Positions 53,328 through 63,422 of a stretch of 64,000 nt of DNA are shown here, in pieces (position 1 is the first letter of the stretch; each line of letters starts with the position of its first letter). The notes beneath the pieces are model-generated. The model was not told the origin of the DNA. It worked only from the letters and a program-made list of their open reading frames with translations, and made no database searches. Location of the stretch: contig CAKZLI010000028.1 in assembly GCA_937125395.1 (NCBI GenBank), forward strand, positions 1 through 64,000, written 5' to 3'. Source of the DNA: an uncultured Glaciecola sp. (lineage in GTDB: Bacteria; Pseudomonadota; Gammaproteobacteria; Enterobacterales; Alteromonadaceae). The position numbers were made by a program, and so were the translations under genes.

Positions 53328-54227
53328 ATGGCAGATTACAAACGTATACTAGTGGTGATTACCCCTCATAGAGAGGAGCAGCCTGCGTTAGAAAGAGCGG
53401 TTTTCTTAGCTCAACAATATAACGCTGAACTAGTTTTAGGTTGTTCAATGTATAATCGGAGTATTGAAAAAGCATCTGAAATTACGAATCAAAGCAACGA
53501 ACAGCTAAAGCAAACATTAATTGATGATCAAAAACAAGTCATGACTAGACTTGTCACTACATTAGGTCTTTCTAAAGAAACTAAATCCATCGTTACATGG
53601 CATAAAAAGTGGTACAAGGGCGTAATCGATATTGCTATAGGCAATGATTGTGATTTAATTATTAAAGAAACGAGTCATTATAAAAAGACTGTGCGTAACC
53701 TATTTACACCTGATCATTGGAATTTACTGCGTTGTAGCCCACTCAATGTTTTGATGGTTAAAAACCATGAATGGACTAATAGTGGTAATATCGTGAGCGC
53801 TATTAGTCTCGATGACGGTGATTCGCAACATAAATGTTTAAGTAAATCTGTTGCTACTGAAGGTCTTCAGATGGCAAACATGTTCAATGCTAATTTACAT
53901 TTTGTGAATACGATCAGTAAAGCGCCGTTGCATATTGCTGTCGAAAAATCAGATTTTGATCCTGAAAAAATAAACCGTAGATTGCAACAAAAACACACAA
54001 CAGATCTAGTGCAATTAGCCAGTCAAATTAATGCTAAAAATGTCAATGTTATCGTTGAGGAAGGGGTTCCAGGTAAGCTGGTACCTAAGATTTGTGAGAA
54101 TTTGAATGCACAATGTTTAATCCTTGGCTCTGTTGGTCGCAAGGGCATAGATGCTGCCTTATTAGGTAATACTGCTGAGTACATTATTGATAAATTGGAT
54201 TGTGATACTCTTGTCGTTAAAACCTAA
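53328..54227 (+). CDS. uspE: Tandem universal stress protein (UspE-like)
   Basis: The 299-residue protein contains two USP domains. The first starts YKRILVVITPHR and ends with SPLNVLMVKNHEW, as in E. coli UspE. The second ends with the nucleotide-binding pattern GSVGRKGIDAALLGNTAEYI. UspE proteins influence stress survival and cell interaction. This is the last gene of the glxR operon (33 bases after ytoQ) and is followed by a terminator. Its presence among catabolic genes is unusual. Confidence 0.87.
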   Translation: MADYKRILVVITPHREEQPALERAVFLAQQYNAELVLGCSMYNRSIEKASEITNQSNEQLKQTLIDDQKQVMTRLVTTLGLSKETKSIVTWHKKWYKGVIDIAIGNDCDLIIKETSHYKKTVRNLFTPDHWNLLRCSPLNVLMVKNHEWTNSGNIVSAISLDDGDSQHKCLSKSVATEGLQMANMFNANLHFVNTISKAPLHIAVEKSDFDPEKINRRLQQKHTTDLVQLASQINAKNVNVIVEEGVPGKLVPKICENLNAQCLILGSVGRKGIDAALLGNTAEYIIDKLDCDTLVVKT

Positions 54228-54254
54228 CTGACAAGATTGTACAAACAAAAAAAT

Positions 54255-54289
54255 AAAGCCAATAAGATTATCTGTCTTATTGGCTTTTT
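54255..54289 (+). terminator. Terminator of the glxR-uspE operon
   Basis: The stem AAGCCAATAAGA / TCTTATTGGCTT is followed by TTTATTTT. Confidence 0.9.
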
Positions 54290-54342
54290 ATTTTATGCAT
54301 TGATATCATCAATTTTAAGCAATAGCCATATCACTATGATGA

Positions 54343-55275
54343 TTATTTAGCTGGATGATGCTCAAGCCAGTGTTTCGCAATATCTTCACGACGACACACC
54401 CATACATCTTCGAACTGTTCTATGTAATCCAAAAATTTGACCAAACTAGCAAAGCGTCCAGGACGTCCAATAATACGGCAATGTAGACCTATCGACATCA
54501 TTTTGGGTGAGACTTCTCCTTCAGCATAAAGGGTATCAAACGAATCCTTTAAATACGTGAAGAATTGATCACCAGAGTTAAAACCTTGTGGACTAGCAAA
54601 GCGCATATCATTCGCATCTAGTGTATAGGGAACGATAAGATGAGGCTTATTTTGATCTGCCGTAATACCATTGACATAGTAAGGTAGGTCGTCAGCATAA
54701 CTATCAGCGTCATACATAAACGTCCCCTCTTCTACGACTAGTTTACGCGTGTTCTCTGACATACGACCCAAATACCAACCGTTGGGTTTTTTAGCCGTCA
54801 TCGTCTCATGAATTTCAATTGCCTGCTGCAGATGTTGACGTTCTATATCGACAGGAATTTTCTGATAATCAATCCAACGGTAACCATGACTTGCAATTTC
54901 CCAATCTGCTTTTAGCATGGCATCAACGGCGTCAGGATTTCGCTGCATAGCCATAGCTACACCAAACACAGTTACCGGCATATTGCGCTGTGTAAATAAA
55001 TCATGTAAACGCCAAAAACCTGAACGGCTGCCATATTCATAAAAAGATTCCATATTCATATGACGTTCGTTAACGAACGGTTGCGCTCCGATTATCTCAG
55101 ATAAAAATGTTTCAGAGGCTGCATCACCATGTAAAATGCAGTTCTCTGCACCCTCTTCATAGTTAATTACAAACTGAACCGCAACCTTCGCTTTTTTAGG
55201 CCAAGTTACTTTGGGAATGTTTGCACCATAACCAAGCATATCGCGAGGGTATTTATCTAAATGTAAAGTACTCAT
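54343..55275 (-). CDS. puuE: Cofactor-free allantoinase PuuE
   Basis: PuuE hydrolyses allantoin to allantoate. It belongs to the polysaccharide-deacetylase (NodB) fold and differs from the metal-dependent AllB. The 310-residue length is typical. Seen are DMLGYGANIPKVTWPK near the start, FVINYEEGAENCILHGD, EYGSRSGFWRLHDLF, WEIASHGYRWIDYQ, GWYLGRMSENTRKL and DADSYADDLPYY. The start overlaps the allA stop by 4 bases. It is the last gene of its operon. Confidence 0.95.
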   Translation of the reverse strand: MSTLHLDKYPRDMLGYGANIPKVTWPKKAKVAVQFVINYEEGAENCILHGDAASETFLSEIIGAQPFVNERHMNMESFYEYGSRSGFWRLHDLFTQRNMPVTVFGVAMAMQRNPDAVDAMLKADWEIASHGYRWIDYQKIPVDIERQHLQQAIEIHETMTAKKPNGWYLGRMSENTRKLVVEEGTFMYDADSYADDLPYYVNGITADQNKPHLIVPYTLDANDMRFASPQGFNSGDQFFTYLKDSFDTLYAEGEVSPKMMSIGLHCRIIGRPGRFASLVKFLDYIEQFEDVWVCRREDIAKHWLEHHPAK

Positions 55276-55781
55276 GCTAAAACTAACTCCAACATATTAT
55301 TCTCTAATGTGACTTCATCACAGTTATTGCCAGGACCTGAACGGTCTATAATTACAAATGTACGCCCTACGTCCTCTGAAATAAGAGGCATATGCCATAC
55401 ACCAGTATGAAAATTGAACCCTTGCTTACCATTGGTAATAAATGCGTGTAGGTTTTCTGCTTTTGGGGTATCGGTAGGGGCTCCAACGACAAGCACAACC
55501 GGTTTATCATCTGTTGGGATAAAAGCTTGGCTACCTTTAGGGTGACGCTCTATCAAATTAAATTGATATGGAAAAAAGCTAGGTGTAGTCACCTGGAAAA
55601 AACTAACAATCGCTTTACCGCCATCGACAGAATCAACTTGAATATCAGCAAGATCATGAAACCGTTCTACGGCACCTTCATTAATCGGAAAATGTTTCGC
55701 TCCATCTTTTTCGATAACATCGCCAAATTCAGAAAATGCGTCTTTGGTTAATGGCTTAGCCACTAATTTTGTAATGTTCAT
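55272..55781 (-). CDS. allA: Ureidoglycolate lyase
   Basis: AllA splits (S)-ureidoglycolate to glyoxylate and urea. The 169-residue cupin-like protein shows LTKDAFSEFGDVIE near the start, the segment IERHPKGSQAFIP and FHTGVWHMPLI, all typical of ureidoglycolate lyases (E. coli AllA has 160 residues). It supplies the glyoxylate used by Gcl and GlcB. It lies between the glycerate kinase and puuE genes in one operon. Confidence 0.93.
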   Translation of the reverse strand: MNITKLVAKPLTKDAFSEFGDVIEKDGAKHFPINEGAVERFHDLADIQVDSVDGGKAIVSFFQVTTPSFFPYQFNLIERHPKGSQAFIPTDDKPVVLVVGAPTDTPKAENLHAFITNGKQGFNFHTGVWHMPLISEDVGRTFVIIDRSGPGNNCDEVTLENNMLELVLA

Positions 55782-55809
55782 TATACTTAGTTCCTAAAAA
55801 TAAATATGT

Positions 55810-57120
55810 TTACTTCACGTTTTGATCAGTAATCAAAATCGCTCTAAAATCGTTCACATTGGTCATCGTTGGGCCTGTCATTACAAGATCACCTAATGTC
55901 TCAAAAAAACTATAACCATCGTTATTATCTAAATAGTCGATAGCTTTACAACCTGCTGCAAAAGCGCGATTTAACGTGGTTGGGGTAATGACAGCACCTG
56001 CATTGTCCTCAGAACCATCAATCCCATCAGTATCGCAGGCAATTCCCCAGATATTGGGTTCTGACTTTAATGCAACCGCAAGCGATAACGCAAATTCAGC
56101 ATTGCGACCGCCGCGTCCATTTCCTTTTAAAGTAACGGTGGTTTCTCCCCCTGATAATAAAATACAAGGCGGCTTAATCGGTTGAGCATGGCGCACAACT
56201 TGCTGCGCAATACCCGCATGCACAAGCGCAACATCACGCGATTCACCCTCAATGCTATCGCCTAAAATAAGTGGCGTATAGCCATGTGCAATAGCAACTT
56301 TTGCTGCAGCCTCCAATGACATTTGCGGAGCAGCAATAATAATATTTTTGGTTGTCGATAACCGATAATCATCTTGATTAGGTGTTTCATTTTGGGCTTG
56401 CTGTAAGTAGGCCATTACGGAATCAGGTAATTGCATATCATAACGACGAACAATATTTAAGGCATCTGCAAATGTTGAGTTATCTGCAACTGTAGGACCA
56501 GAGGCTATAGAGGACATGTCGTCACCGGGCACATCTGAAATCATTAAGCTAAGAACCTTGGCAGGATAAGCTTGGGCTGCAAGTTGGCCACCTTTGACCA
56601 AGGAAATATGTTTACGAATACAATTCATTTCTTGAATTGTCGCACCACAAGATAATAATGTTTTGTTTACAGCTTGTTTGTCAGCGAAGCTTATTCCTTC
56701 GGCTGGTAGGCTCATCAGTGAAGAACCGCCACCTGAGATTAAGCAAATGACAAGATCGTCTGCGCTTAAATCTGATACGGTAGCAAGAATATCTGTTGCA
56801 GCTTGCTGACCAGCCATATCAGGTACAGGGTGAGATGCTTCAAGAATAGTAATGTGTTGACATGCTACTGCATAGCCATATCGAGTGACAACGACACCTG
56901 AAATTGGACCTTGCCAATGTTGTTCAAGTGCATGTGCCATTGCTGCAGAAGCTTTGCCTGCACCAATAATAATTGTGCGGCCTTTAGGCGGCAATGGTAA
57001 ATGTTGCTTAATGTTAATCAATGGTTGAGCGCTTGCCACAGCAGCATCAAACATCTTACGTAACACGACTTCTGGTGTAGATTGTACTTGATTATGTATG
57101 TTTGCCATAGGAAGACTCAT
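55810..57120 (-). CDS. gckA: Glycerate 2-kinase (MOFRL family)
   Basis: This kinase phosphorylates D-glycerate, probably to 2-phosphoglycerate, the entry point to glycolysis. The ~436-residue protein has the N-terminal segment RTIIIGAGKASAAMAHALE and the glycine-rich CLISGGGSSLMSLP. It also has ISDVPGDD and the C-terminal MOFRL domain (LSGGETTVTLKGNGRGGRN; ACDTDGIDGSEDNAGA). The start is uncertain: ATG 57120 is used, ATG 57105 is also possible. It completes the glycerate route behind Gcl, Hyi and GlxR. Confidence 0.9.
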   Translation of the reverse strand: MSLPMANIHNQVQSTPEVVLRKMFDAAVASAQPLINIKQHLPLPPKGRTIIIGAGKASAAMAHALEQHWQGPISGVVVTRYGYAVACQHITILEASHPVPDMAGQQAATDILATVSDLSADDLVICLISGGGSSLMSLPAEGISFADKQAVNKTLLSCGATIQEMNCIRKHISLVKGGQLAAQAYPAKVLSLMISDVPGDDMSSIASGPTVADNSTFADALNIVRRYDMQLPDSVMAYLQQAQNETPNQDDYRLSTTKNIIIAAPQMSLEAAAKVAIAHGYTPLILGDSIEGESRDVALVHAGIAQQVVRHAQPIKPPCILLSGGETTVTLKGNGRGGRNAEFALSLAVALKSEPNIWGIACDTDGIDGSEDNAGAVITPTTLNRAFAAGCKAIDYLDNNDGYSFFETLGDLVMTGPTMTNVNDFRAILITDQNVK

Positions 57121-57211
57121 CAAACGAAAGGTGAAAAGAAAAAACGTTGTCCTAAGTGGAAATAAAAGACGCAGCTAAAAATATAAAGATATTACAAGGT
57201 GTAATAAATAT

Positions 57212-57238
57212 CCCAGATAGTGAGAAACACTATCTGGG
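57212..57238 (-). terminator. Inverted repeat between permease and glycerate kinase
   Basis: Perfect 11-bp arms CCCAGATAGTG and CACTATCTGGG flank a 5-base loop, 8 bases after the permease stop. The weak ATATTTATT tract that follows suggests partial termination, which would lower expression of gckA-allA-puuE. Confidence 0.6.
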
Positions 57239-57246
57239 AAAACCGA

Positions 57247-58596
57247 TTAATCTTTTTCGTCAGGTACGATAAGATTTAATACAATTGCGATAAATGCAGC
57301 AGGTAATAAGCCTGTAGATAATAACGCTTTTGCAGTACCAGGCATATGCTGTAATGCACCTGGTTCTAACATCAAGCCAAACCCAATAGATAGAGATATA
57401 GCAAAGATAACCATGTTACGGCTGGTCCAATCGACATCTGTCAGCATCTTCATACCTGAAGAAACAACCATACCAAACATTAAGATAACACCACCACCTA
57501 ATACTTCAATTGGAATAGTCGAAATTACCGCACCAATTTTAGGGATGAAACCACATAATATAAGGAATACAGCACCAATCGTTGCAACGTGACGACTCAT
57601 AACGCGAGTCATTGCAATCAAACCAACGTTTTGTGAAAACGAAGTGTTCGGTAGACCACCAAAGATCGATGAGAAAGCCGTACCTAAACCATCAGCATAA
57701 GTTGCACCACGGATTTCTACGTCTGTCGCTTCACGATCTGCACCACCTTTAGTGATACCTGATACATCACCTACCGTTTCAATTGCAGAAATAAACGCCA
57801 TTAACGTAATACCTAATACCGCTGCTACCGTAAATTCAATACCAAAAGGCAATACTTTAGGCATAGCAAAAGCTGATGCGCGTCCAACATTATCAAAACT
57901 GACCATGCCTAGACCGTATGCAACTGCGTATCCCGCTAATATTCCAACAAGAATTGAAGATACTGACAACATACCTTTGGTAAAGAACTTAAGACTTAAA
58001 GTAACTACGATGACAACTAACGCTACGCCCCAGTTCTGTAACGAACCATACTCAGGTGTCCCAATAGCAGGTACACCACCAGCAGCATACTGAATACCAA
58101 CCTTAAGCAGTGACAAACCAATCATTGTCACAATTAAGCCTGTTACTAAAGGCGGTAAAGCAAAACGTAAACGCCCTACTAACGGTGCCAAACAAGCTTG
58201 AACAATACCACCAACTAAGATACCACCTGTTACAGCTGCCATTGCATCAACACCCTTACCTGCCACTAGTGGGATCAGGATCGGAATGAATGCAAAACTA
58301 GTACCTTGAACGATCGGTAAACGCGCCCCAACAGGACCTGCACCGATAGTTTGTAGTAACGTTGTCACACCTGCCAATAACATACACATTTGCATCATGT
58401 ATAACATCATTGGAAAATCAGGTGAATTAGAACCAAAGCCGAAGCCTGCCGCACCAGCAATAATAATCGCTGGTGTTACGTTAGCAATAAACATTGCTAA
58501 TACATGTTGAATACCTAAAGGTATAGCAACGCCAATTGGTGGCATATAATTTGGATCACGGCACTGTTCTGGAGTACCAACCGCTCGATTTGACAT
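57247..58596 (-). CDS. NCS2-family purine (probably urate/xanthine) permease
   Basis: This inner-membrane symporter has 449 residues and about 14 membrane segments. The nucleobase-ascorbate transporter signature QNVGLIAMTR is present, with the N-terminal GIQHVLAMF containing the conserved histidine. MAFISAIETVGDVSGI holds the substrate-binding glutamate. Its place in a urate operon points to urate or xanthine rather than uracil; that choice is inference. It lies between the Tsx-like channel gene and the glycerate kinase gene. Confidence 0.92.
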   Translation of the reverse strand: MSNRAVGTPEQCRDPNYMPPIGVAIPLGIQHVLAMFIANVTPAIIIAGAAGFGFGSNSPDFPMMLYMMQMCMLLAGVTTLLQTIGAGPVGARLPIVQGTSFAFIPILIPLVAGKGVDAMAAVTGGILVGGIVQACLAPLVGRLRFALPPLVTGLIVTMIGLSLLKVGIQYAAGGVPAIGTPEYGSLQNWGVALVVIVVTLSLKFFTKGMLSVSSILVGILAGYAVAYGLGMVSFDNVGRASAFAMPKVLPFGIEFTVAAVLGITLMAFISAIETVGDVSGITKGGADREATDVEIRGATYADGLGTAFSSIFGGLPNTSFSQNVGLIAMTRVMSRHVATIGAVFLILCGFIPKIGAVISTIPIEVLGGGVILMFGMVVSSGMKMLTDVDWTSRNMVIFAISLSIGFGLMLEPGALQHMPGTAKALLSTGLLPAAFIAIVLNLIVPDEKD

Positions 58597-58650
58597 AAGG
58601 GTTTCCTATTAATAGTTATTACTATTTTTTTATTTTATTAAAATTAGTTG

Positions 58651-59385
58651 TTAAAAAGTCCAACGAACCATAACTTGTGGTGAGCTTTCATTAATGCCAT
58701 CAACACCTAAGCGGTTTTTCCAGTACTGATACTCAATACCGATAGCAAGTGATTTGTTCGCATGCCATAAAAGCTGTGGCTGTGCTAATGTGTTAGAGAC
58801 AGTTGTGCCTTCACTGGTGGTATAATCTAAGAAACCTTCAAATGAGAAATCTTGCTCACCAATTTTAAAGCCTTTATTCCACACTAAATTAAATTGTACT
58901 GATGTACCATCTAATGTTGGGTCATCACGATACTGAAGATGAGTTTTGAAAAAACGCATACCAGGCATGTTCCAATCAACACTTAAACCAGCCATTTTGG
59001 TGATTTTTTGAGTAAAACGGTTTGATGTAATATCCGCTTGCACAATACCGAAGAAGCCTTTTATTGCGCCATCTTTTGTACCTTTGTGGAAATTATAACG
59101 ACCACTAAACTCCATGTGTGCGCCGCCAGTACCATCAACATCATCAACGTTCGTGGTATCAATAAATACAAACGTATCACCCCAGTCAAAACCAGATGCA
59201 TTAGCAAGTGTCAAAATACCTTCATTTACTTCAGAAAAACCTGGGCCTCTTTTATAATCATAACCATACAAACCTTCAACTTTCGTTGAGCTCCAGTTTG
59301 CAGCGATTGCGTTAGAGCCTATGATTGCAGATGCAACTAGGCCAATTGATGCAGTTTTTACTAACTTATTCATGTTTTTGAACAT
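58651..59385 (-). CDS. Tsx-like outer-membrane channel
   Basis: The 244-residue precursor has a signal peptide (TASIGLVASAIIGSNAIA) and a small beta-barrel of the nucleoside-specific Tsx family. Signs are NWSSTKVEGLYGYDYKRG, FDWGDTFVFIDTTNVDD, a central FFKTHLQYRDDP and the C-terminal VMVRWTF. Tsx channels pass nucleosides and nucleobases. In this operon it is likely to admit urate, xanthine or related purines across the outer membrane before the NCS2 permease. Confidence 0.85.
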   Translation of the reverse strand: MFKNMNKLVKTASIGLVASAIIGSNAIAANWSSTKVEGLYGYDYKRGPGFSEVNEGILTLANASGFDWGDTFVFIDTTNVDDVDGTGGAHMEFSGRYNFHKGTKDGAIKGFFGIVQADITSNRFTQKITKMAGLSVDWNMPGMRFFKTHLQYRDDPTLDGTSVQFNLVWNKGFKIGEQDFSFEGFLDYTTSEGTTVSNTLAQPQLLWHANKSLAIGIEYQYWKNRLGVDGINESSPQVMVRWTF

Positions 59386-59475
59386 AGTGTGTACTCTCTT
59401 TTTGTTTGTGAATTATCGTTATGTTGTTAGGACACTTACGTAATCCTGGTTTGTTATTCCATTTTTCTTCTTACA

Positions 59476-60717
59476 TTAACGTTGTTGATACCACTGAGCA
59501 ATTACTTCACGTTCTTCCTCTGTAATACCCGTTAAATTTCCGATCGGCATTGCTTTTAATACCACTGTTTGTTGGTATATAAGCGCAGCCTGTGCTTCAA
59601 TTTGTGCTTTTGTATCATACATATAGCCTTTTGGTGCGGCTGCAAATCCTGGATATGACGGGGTTGCTGCATGGCAAACCGTACACCGTTCTTGTATGAT
59701 TGCATTAACAGTATCAAATGATATTTCTGCAACGGGTTGTGCTACTGCTGTTGTACCAGCAACACTACTCGCTACAGGTAAGGCTGCGATAGGCTGAACA
59801 GGCTTTGGCGCCATTGCCCAGATTACACCAACCATGATTAAACCACCTGCCACTGCAGCCCATGTCATTGGTTTACCTTCACCATGACGAGATACAAAGA
59901 ATATACGAATCAAGGCACCAGCCATCGATATTGCAATTAATATAGCCCAGTTGTATTCATGTGAATAAGTCATAGCATAGTGATTACTAATCATGGTAAA
60001 TAAGACTGGTAGTGTGAAGTAAGTGTTATGTACTGAACGTTGTTTTCCACGTTGCCCATAAATCGGATTAACAGGCACGCCAGCGTTCAAATCATCAACC
60101 ATTTTCTTTTGACCTGGGATGATTACGAAGAATACGTTTGCGACCATTGTTGTACCCAACATGGCGCCGAAGGTCATAAATGCACCGCGACCACTAAATA
60201 TCTGTGTTAAGGCATAGGCAGCAACAGCCACAAGGATAAAAATGACAATCCCTAAGTTACGATCACTTTTTGCCAAAGCTGATTTACATAACAAGTCATA
60301 TATCACCCAACTACCCACTAAAAACGCAATACTAATACCAATAGCTGCAGGTTGTGATAATGCCATCTTGCTAGCGTCAATCAGATAAATATCTGCACCG
60401 TACCAGTAGACGATTGCTAATAGGAAAAAGCCAGAAATCCATGTTGTGTAGGCTTCCCATTTTGACCAGTGTAGATCTTTAGGTAATGGCTCGTTAATCG
60501 GCCCTTGTAGATATTTTTGTGAATGGTAAAAACCACCACCATGGACAGCCCACAATTCACCAAAAACACCTTTCTTGCTATCTTCTGATTTCTTTGGTGC
60601 CTTTAGAGAGCTGTCTAACATGACAAAATAAAACGATGCACCAATCCAAGCTATACCAGTAATGATATGCAAACTTCTGACTAGTAGATTTAAGACATCA
60701 ACGAAATACGCTTCCAT
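59476..60717 (-). CDS. puuD: Membrane urate hydroxylase PuuD with cytochrome c domain
   Basis: PuuD oxidises urate to 5-hydroxyisourate and passes electrons to the respiratory chain instead of to oxygen. The 413-residue protein has about eight membrane helices (DUF989 region with HIITGIAWIGASFYFVMLD and WAVHGGGFYHSQKY). A linker leads to a C-terminal cytochrome c domain with CTVCH (346-350) and the Met ligand in KAMPIGN (Met390). The usual soluble uricase is absent. It lies between hyi and the Tsx-like gene. Confidence 0.95.
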   Translation of the reverse strand: MEAYFVDVLNLLVRSLHIITGIAWIGASFYFVMLDSSLKAPKKSEDSKKGVFGELWAVHGGGFYHSQKYLQGPINEPLPKDLHWSKWEAYTTWISGFFLLAIVYWYGADIYLIDASKMALSQPAAIGISIAFLVGSWVIYDLLCKSALAKSDRNLGIVIFILVAVAAYALTQIFSGRGAFMTFGAMLGTTMVANVFFVIIPGQKKMVDDLNAGVPVNPIYGQRGKQRSVHNTYFTLPVLFTMISNHYAMTYSHEYNWAILIAISMAGALIRIFFVSRHGEGKPMTWAAVAGGLIMVGVIWAMAPKPVQPIAALPVASSVAGTTAVAQPVAEISFDTVNAIIQERCTVCHAATPSYPGFAAAPKGYMYDTKAQIEAQAALIYQQTVVLKAMPIGNLTGITEEEREVIAQWYQQR

Positions 60718-60788
60718 CTATTACTCCTTAATTATTATAATAAAAAAATGAGTCACATCGGTTGGGAGATGTAACCCACTCGTAAAAC

Positions 60789-61565
60789 TTACAAGAAAGA
60801 TTTGGCCCAACCCAAGCCTTTCTCGGTACTATCAAAGGGTTTGTATTCGCAACCAATCCAACCTGTGTAGCCAATTTCATTCAAATAATTAAATATGAAA
60901 GGATAATTGATTTCACCCGTTCCTGGTTCATGCCGCCCTGGGTTATCAGCTAACTGAATATGCTGAATTTGTGCTTGGTTTCGGGAAATAGTCGAGGCTA
61001 AATCACCTTCCATAATTTGCATATGATAAATATCATATTGTACTGCGATGTTATCACTGCCACTGGCGGCGATAAGCTCTAACGTTTGCTCAGTGCTAGT
61101 CACATAAAAACCAGGTATATCGCGAGTATTGATTGCTTCTATTAACAATTTAATACCGTGTTGCGCCAATTTATCAGCTGCATATTTAATATTGTTAACA
61201 AACGTCGTTCTCAATGTTTCTGCAGATACATTAGCTGGTGCAATGCCAGCTAATACATTGACTTGTTTACAACCTAACGCAGTTGCATATTTAATAGCAA
61301 GGTCAACACCTTCTTCAAACTCAGCAACACGGTCAGGATGGCATGCGATACCACGCTCACCAGCATCCCAATCGCCAGCTGGTAGATTATGCAAGACTTG
61401 AGTAAGGTTGTTTCGCTTTAAACGCGCCACAATGTCCTCAATGCTACATGCATAGGGAAATAAATATTCCACGCCTTGAAAACCTGCATCAGCAGCTTTA
61501 TCGAAACGGTCTAAAAAATCCACTTCGGTAAATAACATACTCAAATTAGCACATAATTTAGTCAT
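60789..61565 (-). CDS. hyi: Hydroxypyruvate isomerase
   Basis: Hyi interconverts hydroxypyruvate and tartronate semialdehyde. The 258-residue TIM-barrel protein matches E. coli Hyi in length. It begins KLCANLSMLFTEVDFLDRF and contains GFQGVEYLFPY, LIEAINTRDIPGFY (with the metal-binding Glu), QYDIYHMQIMEGDL, HIQLADNPGRHEPGTGEINY and GWIGCEYKP. It is 12 bases downstream of gcl, the same gene pairing as in the E. coli glyoxylate operon. Confidence 0.95.
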   Translation of the reverse strand: MTKLCANLSMLFTEVDFLDRFDKAADAGFQGVEYLFPYACSIEDIVARLKRNNLTQVLHNLPAGDWDAGERGIACHPDRVAEFEEGVDLAIKYATALGCKQVNVLAGIAPANVSAETLRTTFVNNIKYAADKLAQHGIKLLIEAINTRDIPGFYVTSTEQTLELIAASGSDNIAVQYDIYHMQIMEGDLASTISRNQAQIQHIQLADNPGRHEPGTGEINYPFIFNYLNEIGYTGWIGCEYKPFDSTEKGLGWAKSFL

Positions 61566-61577
61566 TGACGGTTCCTC

Positions 61578-63353
61578 TTAGTCTAACATTGTAATTGAAG
61601 TAGGCGCATCCTCACCACGTTCAGCTAAGTCTTCAAACTCAGTCACGTTGTTTATTTCTGTACCCATAGAGATGTTAGTCACTTTCTCAAGAATAACCTC
61701 AACAATCACAGGCACTCTAAATTCTTGTGCCATTGCTTTGGCTTTTATAAACGCTGCTTCAAGTTCTTCAGGTTGACGAACACGAATAGCTTTACAACCT
61801 AACCCTTCGGCAACCGCAACGTGATCTACGCCATAACCATTTAGCTCTGGTGCATTAATGTTATCAAATGCTAATTGCACACAGTAATCCATATCAAAAC
61901 CACGTTGGGATTGACGGATTAGGCCTAGGTAAGAGTTATTGACGAGTACATGGACATAAGGCAATTTAAATTGTGCGCCTACTGCAAGTTCTTCAATCAT
62001 GAATTGGAAGTCATAGTCACCTGACAATGCGACAACTTGTTTTTCTGGAGAGGCAACGCAAACCCCCAATGCTGCAGGCACTGTCCAACCCAATGGACCT
62101 GCTTGTCCACAGTTGATCCAATGACGAGGCTTATAGACGTGTAGAAACTGTGCACCAGCAATCTGTGATAGTCCAATGGTAGATACGTAACAGGCATCTT
62201 TACCAAATGCACGGTTCATTTCTTCATAAACACGCTGAGGCTTCATTGGTGTTTCATTGAAACTAGTTTTACGTAACATGGTGCGTTTACGTTCTTGACA
62301 TTCGTCAACCCACTTAGAGCGATCAGGTAACTTACCAGACGCTTTCATTTCTTTAGCAACTTCAATAAACAAATCAAGTGCCGCACCTGCATCTGAAACA
62401 ATACCGTAATCAGGTTCGAATACTTTACCTAGTTGCGTTGCCTCAATATCAACATGAACAATAGTACGCCCTTCTGTGTAAACATCGACGCTACCAGTAT
62501 GACGGTTAGCCCATCGGTTACCTATTCCCAGTACAAAATCAGACGCTAACAAAGTGGCATTGCCATAACGATGAGACGTTTGCAATCCTACCATACCGGC
62601 CATTAGCTTATGATCGTCAGGAATAATACCCCACCCCATCAAAGTAGGAATAACAGGGACACCTGTAATTTCTGCAAACTCCACTAACTGCTCTGAGGCA
62701 TCTGCATTAATAATACCACCACCAGCGACAATTAATGGACGCTCACTAGATAGCATCATAGCGATGGCTTTTTCGATTTGAGGACGTGTTGCTTTAGGCT
62801 TATTCGCACCTAAGGAAGCATAAGTCTCAATATCAAACTCGATTTCACCCATTTGCACATCAAAAGGTAAATCTATTAATACTGGACCAGGACGACCAGA
62901 ACGCATTATCTCAAATGCTTTTTGAAAAACACGCGGTACTAGAGCTGGCTCTCGAACAGTAACAGCCCATTTAGTCACAGGTTTTGCGATAGACTCAATG
63001 TCTACTGCCTGAAAATCTTCTTTATGTAAACGTGGACGTGGTGCTTGACCTGTAATGCATAAAATTGGAATAGAATCACCAATTGCAGAGTATAATCCCG
63101 TAATCATATCAGTACCGGCAGGACCGGATGTGCCAATACATACACCGATATTACCTGGCTCTGCTCGAGTATAGCCCTCAGCCATATGCGAAGCACCTTC
63201 AACATGACGCGCCAATGTATGATTAATACCACCTGATTTTTTCATTGCAGAATAAAAAGGATTAATCGCAGCTCCAGGAACACCAAAGGTTTCAGTGACG
63301 CCTTCAAGTTTTAACACTTCCATTGCCGCATCAATTGCTCTCATTTTAGCCAT
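61578..63353 (-). CDS. gcl: Glyoxylate carboligase (tartronate-semialdehyde synthase)
   Basis: Gcl joins two glyoxylates to tartronate semialdehyde and CO2 using thiamine diphosphate. At 591 residues it matches E. coli Gcl (593). The residue that is glutamate in other ThDP enzymes is valine here (Val51 in [14 protein letters not shown]), a Gcl hallmark. The ThDP/metal region [12 protein letters not shown] and the sequence [14 protein letters not shown] are present. It leads the operon gcl-hyi-puuD-tsx-permease-gckA-allA-puuE and has the shared operator in its promoter. Confidence 0.97.
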   Translation of the reverse strand: MAKMRAIDAAMEVLKLEGVTETFGVPGAAINPFYSAMKKSGGINHTLARHVEGASHMAEGYTRAEPGNIGVCIGTSGPAGTDMITGLYSAIGDSIPILCITGQAPRPRLHKEDFQAVDIESIAKPVTKWAVTVREPALVPRVFQKAFEIMRSGRPGPVLIDLPFDVQMGEIEFDIETYASLGANKPKATRPQIEKAIAMMLSSERPLIVAGGGIINADASEQLVEFAEITGVPVIPTLMGWGIIPDDHKLMAGMVGLQTSHRYGNATLLASDFVLGIGNRWANRHTGSVDVYTEGRTIVHVDIEATQLGKVFEPDYGIVSDAGAALDLFIEVAKEMKASGKLPDRSKWVDECQERKRTMLRKTSFNETPMKPQRVYEEMNRAFGKDACYVSTIGLSQIAGAQFLHVYKPRHWINCGQAGPLGWTVPAALGVCVASPEKQVVALSGDYDFQFMIEELAVGAQFKLPYVHVLVNNSYLGLIRQSQRGFDMDYCVQLAFDNINAPELNGYGVDHVAVAEGLGCKAIRVRQPEELEAAFIKAKAMAQEFRVPVIVEVILEKVTNISMGTEINNVTEFEDLAERGEDAPTSITMLD

Positions 63354-63393
63354 ATCAGTATTTCTCCATTAAAATTAATAGTATTTTTAATGT

Positions 63394-63422
63394 AGAATAT
63401 GTAACAAAAATGTTATTGTCAA
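63394..63422 (-). promoter_or_regulatory. Predicted gcl operon promoter
   Basis: On the minus strand a perfect -35 TTGACA (63417-63422) and -10 TATTCT (63394-63399) are 17 bases apart, about 40 bases before the gcl start. The -35 box lies within the operator palindrome, exactly as at glxR. Confidence 0.65.
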
